Assembly (NCBI RefSeq): GCF_001429725.1
Contig: NZ_LMHV01000001.1
Location: 248,001-312,000, forward strand
Origin: Rhizobium sp. Root708
Lineage (GTDB): Bacteria; Pseudomonadota; Alphaproteobacteria; Rhizobiales; Rhizobiaceae
Length of the DNA: 64,000 nt
Direction of reading: 5' to 3'
How positions within the stretch are numbered: position 1 is the first letter of the stretch; the number at the start of each line of letters is the position of its first letter. Under the pieces are notes generated by a model. That model was not told the origin of the DNA, ran no database searches, and was given only the letters and a program-made list of their open reading frames with translations. The position numbers and the translations under genes were made by a program. Shown here piece by piece: positions 9,339-17,759 of the stretch.

Positions 9339-10229
9339 ATGCTGCCGTCGCGACGCTTTTTACCTTCCACATCGCTGCTCAGCGCCTTCGAGTCCGTGGC
9401 GAGAACCGGCAGCGTCACCGCCGCTGCGCGCGAACTCGACCTGACACAAAGCGCTGTCAGCAGGCAGATCAGGGCTCTGGAAGAGCAACTCGGCGTCGAA
9501 CTCTTCATTCGCGAGCGCCAGACGGTGCGGTTGACGATGGCTGGCGACAGCTATGCTCGCGAGATTCGCGAAGCATTGCGGCGTATTTCCAACGCCTCGC
9601 TGAACCTGCGCGCCAATCCGCACGGCGGCACGCTCAACCTCGCCATTCTCCCGACCTTCGGAACGCGCTGGCTGGCGCCTCGTCTTGGCCGTTTCCTGGC
9701 AACCAACCCCGGCGTGACGATCAACCTCGTCACGCGGCTCTCCTCCTTCGACTTCCGCCTCGATTCGATCGACGCCGCCATCCACTTCGGCCACGCCCAT
9801 TGGCCGGGAGCCGAGCTGACATTTCTGATGTCCGAGAGAACCGTTCCCGCCTGCAGCCCGATCTTCCGCGATCTCCACGCGATCAATAGCGCGGAAGATT
9901 TGCTCGACCTGCCACTGCTGCATCTGACAACGCGACCGGATGCCTGGGAACAGTGGTTCGGCGACAATGCCGTGCCGTTCCAGAACGTTCATGGCATGCT
10001 GTTCGATCAGTTTGCGACCGCCGCGCAGGCTGCCATCGCTGGCCTTGGAGTGGCGCTGCTGCCGACATTCCTCATCGAAGAGGAGCGCAAAAGGGGCGAC
10101 CTCGTCGCCGCCGTCGATCGCGAGACAGAGAGCAGCGAGCGATATTATCTCGCCTATCCGCCTGAGCGTGCGGATTATGCGCCCCTGGCGGCCTTTCGCG
10201 ACTGGATCGTACTGGAAGCTTCCGCATAA
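9339..10229 (+). CDS. LysR-family transcriptional regulator (GcvA-like)
   Basis: The 296-residue protein has an N-terminal winged helix-turn-helix (about residues 11-70, with ELDLTQSAVSRQIRALEEQLG) and a substrate-binding domain from about 95 on (LNLAILPTFGTRWLAPRL), resembling the GcvA subgroup. It is transcribed away from the hglS operon across a gap of about 110 bases. It is therefore the probable local regulator of lysine/2-oxoadipate breakdown, with a pathway intermediate as likely effector. Confidence 0.88.
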   Translation: MLPSRRFLPSTSLLSAFESVARTGSVTAAARELDLTQSAVSRQIRALEEQLGVELFIRERQTVRLTMAGDSYAREIREALRRISNASLNLRANPHGGTLNLAILPTFGTRWLAPRLGRFLATNPGVTINLVTRLSSFDFRLDSIDAAIHFGHAHWPGAELTFLMSERTVPACSPIFRDLHAINSAEDLLDLPLLHLTTRPDAWEQWFGDNAVPFQNVHGMLFDQFATAAQAAIAGLGVALLPTFLIEEERKRGDLVAAVDRETESSERYYLAYPPERADYAPLAAFRDWIVLEASA

Positions 10230-10297
10230 CAGCTTGCGTCCATACGGTCATTTCGACCATTATGCGGCCCGAACTGAACTCTACGCAGGAACTCCCC

Positions 10298-10534
10298 ATG
10301 AAGCCGATTTTCGTCCAGCTCCAGTGCGCTCCAGGCAAGACCTACGAGGTTGCCGACGCCATCTACCAGACCGAGCTGGTGTCGGAACTTTATTCCACGA
10401 GCGGCGACTATGATCTTCTCCTGAAAGTCTACATCCAGGAAGGGCAGGATATCGGCAAATTCATTAACGACAACATTGCCAACATCCCGGGGATCGTTCG
10501 CTCCCTCACGACGCTGACCTTCAAGGCTTTCTGA
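10298..10534 (+). CDS. Stand-alone Lrp/AsnC ligand-binding (RAM) domain protein
   Basis: The product is 78 residues, the size of a single RAM (Lrp/AsnC ligand-binding) domain, with the YSTSGDYDLLLKVYI and GIVRSLTTLTF segments of the alpha-beta fold. There is no DNA-binding domain. Such proteins oligomerise and bind amino acids but their roles are mostly unknown. AGGA lies 7 bases before the ATG at 10298, so the upstream in-frame ATG at 10262 is rejected. It follows the LysR gene by 68 bases; a link to amino-acid sensing in lysine catabolism is inference. Confidence 0.82.
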   Translation: MKPIFVQLQCAPGKTYEVADAIYQTELVSELYSTSGDYDLLLKVYIQEGQDIGKFINDNIANIPGIVRSLTTLTFKAF

Positions 10535-10584
10535 TTGAGGATCATGATCGGTTAACTTTGCCGACGACTAAAACAAGCAAAGAC

Positions 10585-10598
10585 GGCGTTTAAACGCC
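10585..10598. promoter_or_regulatory. 14-bp perfect palindrome upstream of the glycosyltransferase gene
   Basis: GGCGTTTAAACGCC is fully palindromic and lies 71 bases before the glycosyltransferase ATG. A small hairpin (TTGGCCG-TCTG-CGGCCAA, 10641-10658) directly abuts the AAAGGGG ribosome-binding site. The palindrome is a candidate operator; no regulator can be named. Confidence 0.35.
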
Positions 10599-10669
10599 AC
10601 TTTAACGACGCGCGTAGTTCTGTTGGCTGGATTGTAACTCTTGGCCGTCTGCGGCCAAAGGGGTGAGCC

Positions 10670-11836
10670 ATGTCCGCCGTCGAAACCTACGTCAAAGACG
10701 CAGAGCCAGCAGTTGCTTCCGCGCCGCTGATCGTCCACGTCATCCGCCAGTTCCTGCCGAACCGCGGGGGCTTGGAGGACGTTGTCTCAAACCTCGCAAA
10801 GCACACGCTCAAGAGAGGTTACCGCGTCCGGGTTGTTACGCTGGACTCGCTGTTCACAGTGCCCGACTCCAAACTGCCGGCTCATGAATTCATAAACGGC
10901 ACGGAGGTCGTCCGTATCCCGTGGTCGGGCAGCACGCGATATCCGATCGCGCCGCAAGTGTTTCGCCACCTCTCCGACGCCGATCTCATCCACGTCCACG
11001 CGATCGATTTCTTTTACGACGCGCTCGCCTGGGGGCGACAGCTGCATCGAAAGCCGATGGTCGTCACCACGCACGGCGGCTTCTTCCACACGCCGAACTA
11101 CGCATCCCTGAAGAAGGTGTGGTTTCAGACCATCACCCGCCTTTCGGCCATGGGCTACGACAAGGTCATCGGCTGCAGCATGTCCGATCTCCGGCAGTTC
11201 TCGAAGATTGCGCCGAGCCGGACCATCGTCATCGAGAACGGTGCCGATATCGGCAAGTTTGCCGACAAGGCTTCCCGGATCCCGCGGCGTCGGATCGTCA
11301 CCATTGGCCGTTTCTCGGCGAACAAGCGTCTGGACAATCTCCTCAAGACCCTTGCCGCCTTGAGGACCCGATCGGAAGACTGGCATCTCGATATCGTCGG
11401 GGTGGAATATGACCTAAGCCGAAACGAGCTCATTGAGCAGGCCAAGAAACTCGGCATCGAAACGGCGGTCACGATCCACGTTTCGCCTGAAAACGACGCT
11501 ATTCGCCAGATTATCTCCGGCGGGTCGATCTTCGCGTCGGCATCCGCCTACGAAGGCTTCGGCCTCGTTGCGCTGGAGGCGATGAGTGCAGGCCTCCTGC
11601 CCGTGTTGAACGCCAACGAAGCCTACAAGACGCTCGCGGATCGCCACGAACAGATCTCGGTAACGGACTTTTCCAATGCGGCGACAGCAGCCGACGCTCT
11701 GGACGCAGCCTTCCAACGTCTTCAGACAAGTGCGCCCGCAATTCGGGCGCAGCTGCTGAAAGAAGCAGGTGATTATTCCTGGGACGTCGTCGCGGACCGG
11801 TACATCTCGGTCTACGAGCAGTTGATCGCCGGCTAG
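10670..11836 (+). CDS. Glycosyltransferase family 4
   Basis: This 388-residue protein has the two Rossmann-like domains of GT-B enzymes. The N-terminal half carries the glycine-rich acceptor loop (RQFLPNRGGLEDV) and the HVHAIDFFYD segment. The C-terminal half has the donor-site segment RIVTIGRFSANKRLD and the EX7E-type region ASAYEGFGLVALEAMSAG. GT4 enzymes transfer a sugar from a nucleotide donor, here probably to a lipid-linked glycan at the cytoplasmic face. It has its own promoter region and a strong AGGGG site. It ends 7 bases from the convergent flippase-hydrolase gene, which suggests a shared glycan pathway. Confidence 0.88.
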   Translation: MSAVETYVKDAEPAVASAPLIVHVIRQFLPNRGGLEDVVSNLAKHTLKRGYRVRVVTLDSLFTVPDSKLPAHEFINGTEVVRIPWSGSTRYPIAPQVFRHLSDADLIHVHAIDFFYDALAWGRQLHRKPMVVTTHGGFFHTPNYASLKKVWFQTITRLSAMGYDKVIGCSMSDLRQFSKIAPSRTIVIENGADIGKFADKASRIPRRRIVTIGRFSANKRLDNLLKTLAALRTRSEDWHLDIVGVEYDLSRNELIEQAKKLGIETAVTIHVSPENDAIRQIISGGSIFASASAYEGFGLVALEAMSAGLLPVLNANEAYKTLADRHEQISVTDFSNAATAADALDAAFQRLQTSAPAIRAQLLKEAGDYSWDVVADRYISVYEQLIAG

Positions 11837-11843
11837 GCCGGCC

Positions 11844-14800
11844 TTACCCCTTTGCCAGCCGAACGATTTCCTGGAAGACGGTCCGTCGTGATTCCGGCGG
11901 CGTAAGGTTGTGATCGGCATCCGCCAGCATCACCAGCCGGACGTTCGGATGGCGGGCGAACTTCCGGCCGCCCGGGCCGAAATGGAAGTACATGTGCTCG
12001 AGGCCGACATCGCCTTCACTGTAGATCAACGTTAGCGGCACCTTCCGCTTGCCGAAGATCGAAAACGACCGCTTGACCTCGACAGCGGTGTGACGACGGC
12101 CCGGCAGATATTCGATCAGCGGAGCGATACGCACCGACATACGGCGTGCGAAGGCAATGACCACGTTCTTGATCGCCGCCTTGATATCGATCTCGCCACG
12201 GATCAGGCGCTTGAACGTATCCATGCTCGCCAGCCGCTCGCCGTAATCCTCGAAGCTGCGTGGAACGGAAACCACGTGCCTCTTCTCGACGGCGAGGTCC
12301 GGATCCCAATAGAACACGAACGGATTGATCGACACCGCGGCTTTCAGCCGGTCGTCCGCGACGGCAGCGCGGATCGCCAGATATCCGCCGCTGCAACGCC
12401 CTGCCACCATGAGCGGGCCGGGCACGACAGTCTCCAGCAGATCCACGGCCGCGCGTGCATCCTCGTTCTGGGTGGCCGAATAGAGAATCTGAGCCGGTGC
12501 ATCGGGGCGCGGCGGGCTATCGCCGGCATTTGCCGAATCGAAGCGCAGAGAGGCAATCCCCTCCAATGCCAGATTGCGGGCCATGTCGACGATCGTACGT
12601 CCCCAACCGCAATGGCGGTCGTAGGCGGTCGAAAGAAACAGAACGGCGTTGCCGCTTGCGGGTCCGATAGGACGGCAGATCACGCCGACGAGATGATTGA
12701 ACTCACCGAAGCGTACCGGCACCTCTTCGAAACCGTTGCCCTTCAGCACCCCGGCATCGACAATCTGCACCGACCGTACCTCGCTGTTATCGAGCGACGT
12801 TTGCGCATCCATCCATTCGGCGAGCATGTGCACCGTGCCGAGCGGAACCTTGGCGAAAAGCGGATCGGTGACAAGATCGTCATAGCCATCGAATGACCGC
12901 TGCTCGACAGCAGCGCCGAGAGCGCTGAGTCCGTCCGCGAAAGCCGTTTCATCGGCACGCGCGGGACGCTCCAGGATAAGATAGCGAGGCGCGGCAATCT
13001 GTTCCGGCGTCCCGATCTTCAGCTTCGACAACTCGGCCGCAATACCATCCGGCAGCACGAGACCGGCAATGATGTGCTGGTCCTTCGGAAGATCGTCCTC
13101 GGTCAGGCCGAGATGATGATTGATGAACTTCGACCATGCGCTGAGCTCGCGCAGATAGGAACGCCCGTTGAGAACCGGGGCAAGCATGACGACGGCATCC
13201 AGGCCGTCGATCGTCTGGCCGATCCGCTGTGCCAGCGTCGCGCCTAGGCCTTGGGCCACGAAGATAATGCGATCGCACCCACTGAGCTCCTTGAGCTTCG
13301 AAGCGTGCGCGCGGATCGAATCTTCCCAGACCGCGAGGCTCGCGGGCGCAGCACCGAGATCGAGCGCATCGCCGGTACCCGGATAATCGAACCGTAGGCT
13401 CGGCACGCCAACGTCAGCGAAATGCTCGGCGGCAACGCGGAAGAAGCGCCGGGTGCACATTTCCTCAAACCCCCAGGGGTTGATGAAAAGCACCGCGGTC
13501 GAGCGCTTTCTGACGCCTGTGGTCTCAGGCTTGTAAAGCGCTACGGTCTGATCGGACGCAAATGGAAGCGCGGCCTCCCGGCCGGCGCCATCCGCGGTTC
13601 CCGCATAGAGATCTTCATCTGATTGCACGTCGGCTGGAGCCGTTTCTTCGGCTCTGTCGCGATTGACGGGAGCGATGAACTCCACAGCCTTCCTGGCGCG
13701 CCCCTTGAGCGAGCTGGGCATTTTATCCACGATTGAAAGCATAACCTCGGCATCCTCGGACGGAATTACGTTCAGGATATTCAATGCAACAATATAACCG
13801 AGCCCCCCGGCCGTTATTGCGATCAAAAGTCCAATAGAACCGTTTAGGAAGTGTAAAACTACGACGGCAATACAAGCGCAAATGGCCGCGGACGTCACCG
13901 TCTTCAATAGGCTTACGTATAGGCCCGAAAGCTGTTTCCCGAACCCTGTCTGACGAACCATGATCACACACATTATCGTGAAGACCGCGATTCTGACGAC
14001 CGCAGCGCCCTCCGCGGCAAAATAAGGTATGACCGCCAGGCATCCGACCGTCATGATCGCGGCGGCAACAACACTGACGCGAACGCGATCGCGCACCCTG
14101 TCCATCGAAAGAAGATAGAGACTGAGAGTCTGCATGAAAGTGTAGGAGGGTGCCGCAAGCGCGAGCAGCGCCACGACAGTGCCGCTTCTCTCGAAAGCCT
14201 CACCGAAAATGACCCGGACCAATTCGCCCGAGATCGCCGCAAGTCCGAAGCTCATCGGCAGAATGATGTAAGCCATGCTGCGGGTAACGGCCGCGAAAAC
14301 CTCGACCGGCAAAGCGCGGTCGTCGCTCGCGTGCCGCCTTTCGGAGTAATAAGGCAATAGGCTGCCGGTCATTTGTATGGGCAACTGCAGCGCGATGTTG
14401 GCGATCGACAGACCGACCGCATAGAAGCCGACCATCTCAACCGACCAGAACTGCTGCAGGAAGAGAATTTCGACCCTGTTCAGGAAGATCGAGTCGATCA
14501 GGAACTGCGTCGAGATCATGACAGACGAAGTCGCCAGATACTTCAGCGGCACGCCGCATCGGTCGCGCTTGGTGAATAGGATGGGCAGCGTCGCGACGAA
14601 GAACACGAGTTGTCCGAGCAGATAACCGACAAGCACGCCCTCGACGCCATAGAAGATTGCTCCCGCGCCGACGCCGACAAGCTGCAGGATGCAGACGCCG
14701 ATCGCGAGCCTGAAGAAATCCCCGAGCCTGCGCTCGCTGATAAGGTAGAATTTGACGAACGACCCGATCGACTGGACGAAGAACAGCGCGGCGGTCACAT

Positions 14801-15170
14801 AGGCGATCGACGGCGCCGTCTTTGCCCAGTGCATCTCTTCCGAAGTGAGGAAGAACAGGGTGTAGAGGCCAAGCAGCACGACCGTCGAGCACAGCATGAC
14901 AGTGACGAGCAGCGACGCGAACCCAAGCCTGCGACGCGCGTCGAAACCGTCGGCCTGCAGCTGCGGCAGCGTCTTTCCGAGCGTAATGCTCGACCCCAGT
15001 TCGGCGATCGAGGCGCCTGTCACGACGAGCCAGAGCGAAAAGGCGATGATGCCGTTTGCTTCCGGTCCCAGGAGACGCGCGGTAATGATGGACGAAAGGA
15101 ATCCGGTCAGCAGCAGCAGCATTCCTGCCGCTCCATTCATCATCGAATTCGCGATAATTCCCTTCGACAT
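11844..15170 (-). CDS. Fusion: polysaccharide flippase (MOP family) plus two alpha/beta-hydrolase domains
   Basis: This 1108-residue protein is an uncommon fusion. Residues 1 to about 485 form a multi-helix MOP/RfbX-like polysaccharide flippase. An acidic linker (about 500-555) leads to hydrolase domain 1 (about 557-790) and hydrolase domain 2 (about 820-1108). Domain 2 has the nucleophile elbow GRCSGG (S927) and candidate acid and base residues (D1054 in YSEGDVG, H1087 in DADHN). Domain 1 has AQGLG where GxSxG is expected, so its nucleophile is missing. The domains recall exosortase-associated hydrolases; acyl transfer to or hydrolysis from a glycan is possible. Start: ATG at 15170 with AGGA 6 bases upstream. 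Last gene of the carrier-protein operon. Confidence 0.85.
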   Translation of the reverse strand: MSKGIIANSMMNGAAGMLLLLTGFLSSIITARLLGPEANGIIAFSLWLVVTGASIAELGSSITLGKTLPQLQADGFDARRRLGFASLLVTVMLCSTVVLLGLYTLFFLTSEEMHWAKTAPSIAYVTAALFFVQSIGSFVKFYLISERRLGDFFRLAIGVCILQLVGVGAGAIFYGVEGVLVGYLLGQLVFFVATLPILFTKRDRCGVPLKYLATSSVMISTQFLIDSIFLNRVEILFLQQFWSVEMVGFYAVGLSIANIALQLPIQMTGSLLPYYSERRHASDDRALPVEVFAAVTRSMAYIILPMSFGLAAISGELVRVIFGEAFERSGTVVALLALAAPSYTFMQTLSLYLLSMDRVRDRVRVSVVAAAIMTVGCLAVIPYFAAEGAAVVRIAVFTIMCVIMVRQTGFGKQLSGLYVSLLKTVTSAAICACIAVVVLHFLNGSIGLLIAITAGGLGYIVALNILNVIPSEDAEVMLSIVDKMPSSLKGRARKAVEFIAPVNRDRAEETAPADVQSDEDLYAGTADGAGREAALPFASDQTVALYKPETTGVRKRSTAVLFINPWGFEEMCTRRFFRVAAEHFADVGVPSLRFDYPGTGDALDLGAAPASLAVWEDSIRAHASKLKELSGCDRIIFVAQGLGATLAQRIGQTIDGLDAVVMLAPVLNGRSYLRELSAWSKFINHHLGLTEDDLPKDQHIIAGLVLPDGIAAELSKLKIGTPEQIAAPRYLILERPARADETAFADGLSALGAAVEQRSFDGYDDLVTDPLFAKVPLGTVHMLAEWMDAQTSLDNSEVRSVQIVDAGVLKGNGFEEVPVRFGEFNHLVGVICRPIGPASGNAVLFLSTAYDRHCGWGRTIVDMARNLALEGIASLRFDSANAGDSPPRPDAPAQILYSATQNEDARAAVDLLETVVPGPLMVAGRCSGGYLAIRAAVADDRLKAAVSINPFVFYWDPDLAVEKRHVVSVPRSFEDYGERLASMDTFKRLIRGEIDIKAAIKNVVIAFARRMSVRIAPLIEYLPGRRHTAVEVKRSFSIFGKRKVPLTLIYSEGDVGLEHMYFHFGPGGRKFARHPNVRLVMLADADHNLTPPESRRTVFQEIVRLAKG

Positions 15171-15268
15171 GTCAATCCTGTTCAAGGCCGTCAGATGCCG
15201 GCCATGCTAATGCGAAAGTCTTTCAAAATTGGTTTGCAAAGCCGGTCGATTTTTCCGAACCGTGCCGC

Positions 15269-17743
15269 TTAGAAGGCAAAGGATCGGGCGCAGCCGATGC
15301 TTGCGACTTTGCCGGATGGCACGTCTTCCTCGGTCTTCCCCGGCAACGGCACAAGCTCGACTCGCTTCGGTGCCCCCGGCGCGAGATGAAACCAGTCATC
15401 GCTTGCCCTGAACCCGTCTGCGGTCAGGTGGACCGATTGCGCAAGGCAGTCCGTCGTCAGATCGGCGAACCAGTGCTTGCCGTCGCGGGTGAGAGCGACG
15501 CTGATATCGGCATCATGGGATGCCTTGGCGCGGCCGATCGGGAAATAGAATGCATCCGCGACAACCAGCCCGCCATCCGGCAGGCGCAGTCGCGCAACGA
15601 CCACATCATGCGACGGCGCCCCGAAGCGGAAGGCGTATGTCGTATCGAAAAATGCACCGAAAAGATCCGTGGCGGCAAAGGTTTCGCGGCTTCTCGGCTC
15701 CAGCGTCAGGATGCGTCCACCGCTGACGACGTGCTGCTTGCCGCGGCGAAGGCAAACGATCTCGAGATCAAGCTTTAGGATATGATTGGTTTCATTGATG
15801 ACGTGGACGTCGAGCCCATTGGTTCCCTCGTCCGTCAAAACCACCTGCACGGGCCGGAACGCGCGTCGCATCGCGTACCAGATCGGCTTCGGCTCGCCTG
15901 TCGAATCGATCACACCCCAGCCTGGACCGGGAAGCAGATCCTGAAGCGTCCAGACCAGCGCGCCGTTGCATCGCGAACCGTTCCTGCGCCATTCCGCGAA
16001 GGTCTCTTCAAGCACCTCGCCGGTGACCGCCCGGGAGAGATCGAGATAGCGATCCTTGTCTTCGCGGCGCAGCACAGTGGGATCGACGTCATAGAGTTCG
16101 CCGAGATAGAAATCCCTGACATCCTCGAAATCCCATGAGGCGCCGCGATCGCGAGGCACGCGCGTCTTCCAGAGAGGGCTGTGGACCGGCGGCACGTCGA
16201 GATATCGCTGCAGCGTCTTTTGCTGCGGAACATTTGCGAAAGCGAGGCTCTCGGCAGCAAAGCGGACGTCGGCGCGACGCGCGTCGGCGAGCGGGCGCAT
16301 GTAGGCGCCGACACCATAGTAATGCGTCACCGCCGCATTCGGCGAGAAAGGCATTGCTCCACCGAAAGGCGAGTTCGGAATGTAGGGCACATCGGGCCGC
16401 AACCGCGATGCGATTGCCGGAATGACTTCCTCGGTGATCGGGTTATTCCAGAACTCGGCGGGAAGTCCGAGCATTGCCGCCTGCTGATAGATCTCGCTGC
16501 CACCGCAAAGCACCGCGATCGAAGGAGACCCTTGGACGCCGTGCAGAAACTCCTCCACCTCGGCATGCACATGAGCCATGAACGCCTTGTCGTTCTTCGG
16601 ATAGTCGAAGTTGGCGAACATGAAGTCCTGCCAGACGAGCAGCCCGAGCTCGTCACACAGGGCATAGAATTCCGGCGTTTCGTACGCCATGGTCCCGCCG
16701 ATGCGGATCATGTTCATACCGGCCTCAGCGGCGAGGCGAAGGAACGGCTCGTAGTCATGCCGCTGGCCCGGCAGCCGCACGATGTCGGCGGTCGTCCAGA
16801 CGGCGCCCCGGCAGAACACCGGCTCTCCGTTTAGGCGCAATCCAAAGCTCTTGCCGTCGTCGCCGTGGTCGACCTCGATCCGGCGAAACCCTGTTTTTCC
16901 CACATTGATCTCGACGCCATCGACGACGATCGAAAACGCATAGAGGTGCGGCTCGCCATGTGTATGAGGCCACCAGGCCTCGACGTCTGCCAGCCTGAGA
17001 ATGGCGGAGTAGTGTTTCTCTCCCACCTTCTCGAACGGCTGCTCGCGACCGGCACATCGCAGCATCAGACTTGGATTGTCGACATCGGCATAGAGCGAAA
17101 CGCTGAGCTTGCCGGTTCCATCCGCTTCGAGTGTCGCCCGCACGGAGACATTGTCGATCGAAACCACATCGCGCCGAACGAGCGTCACAGCACGCCAGGG
17201 TCCGACAGCATGAATTTCCGGGCACCATCCGGGCATCCGACCAAGCAGTGTCGTCCGGACGTTTTTCAGACCCTGTGGCGCAATCATCTGTGGCCGCCAC
17301 CGGGCGCGCGGACCGCTCTCGGACAATCGCGGCGCCAGCGCGCGAAAACACATGGCCAACTCGTCGCCGCCCGAAAGCGTGACGGGAATCTCGTGCATCG
17401 TGAACATGCTTTCGGAGGCGAGGATTTCCTGGCCGTTCAGAAAGACGTGGCAGAGCGTCGCAAGACCCTCGAACCGGAGAATGGCATCTCCCGGCGGGGT
17501 GTCGAATAGGCGGCAGACATACCAGGCATCCTGCGTGTCGAGCGGCCGCGGATTCTCGCGGTCGAACAGGCCGGCTCTCTCCAGGGCCGCAGCAACAGTA
17601 CCGGGCACCTCGGCAGGAATGACATGTCCGGATAGCGGCAACTCATGCGGCGAGGCGCAGGCGCCCGGCTCCGTCAGCACCAGATTCCAGCCTTCGCTGA
17701 GCGGAGTCGTTTCCGCTCCTATACTCGCCAGTCTCCCCCGCAT
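15269..17743 (-). CDS. Glycoside hydrolase family 2, beta-mannosidase-like
   Basis: The 824-residue protein has the GH2 order: an N-terminal jelly-roll sugar-binding domain, an immunoglobulin-like domain (about 190-290) and a TIM-barrel domain (about 300-560). The acid/base Glu is probably E417 (LCGGSE, where mannosidases have GNNE) and the nucleophile E498 (RFAAES). There is no signal peptide, so it should act in the cytoplasm. GAGGG 8 bases before the ATG at 17743 supports this start. It lies 16 bases after the DUF1839 gene. Its substrate could be an intracellular glycan intermediate; beta-mannoside specificity is inferred from family resemblance only. Confidence 0.83.
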   Translation of the reverse strand: MRGRLASIGAETTPLSEGWNLVLTEPGACASPHELPLSGHVIPAEVPGTVAAALERAGLFDRENPRPLDTQDAWYVCRLFDTPPGDAILRFEGLATLCHVFLNGQEILASESMFTMHEIPVTLSGGDELAMCFRALAPRLSESGPRARWRPQMIAPQGLKNVRTTLLGRMPGWCPEIHAVGPWRAVTLVRRDVVSIDNVSVRATLEADGTGKLSVSLYADVDNPSLMLRCAGREQPFEKVGEKHYSAILRLADVEAWWPHTHGEPHLYAFSIVVDGVEINVGKTGFRRIEVDHGDDGKSFGLRLNGEPVFCRGAVWTTADIVRLPGQRHDYEPFLRLAAEAGMNMIRIGGTMAYETPEFYALCDELGLLVWQDFMFANFDYPKNDKAFMAHVHAEVEEFLHGVQGSPSIAVLCGGSEIYQQAAMLGLPAEFWNNPITEEVIPAIASRLRPDVPYIPNSPFGGAMPFSPNAAVTHYYGVGAYMRPLADARRADVRFAAESLAFANVPQQKTLQRYLDVPPVHSPLWKTRVPRDRGASWDFEDVRDFYLGELYDVDPTVLRREDKDRYLDLSRAVTGEVLEETFAEWRRNGSRCNGALVWTLQDLLPGPGWGVIDSTGEPKPIWYAMRRAFRPVQVVLTDEGTNGLDVHVINETNHILKLDLEIVCLRRGKQHVVSGGRILTLEPRSRETFAATDLFGAFFDTTYAFRFGAPSHDVVVARLRLPDGGLVVADAFYFPIGRAKASHDADISVALTRDGKHWFADLTTDCLAQSVHLTADGFRASDDWFHLAPGAPKRVELVPLPGKTEEDVPSGKVASIGCARSFAF

Positions 17744-17759
17744 CGTCAGGCCCTCGGCT

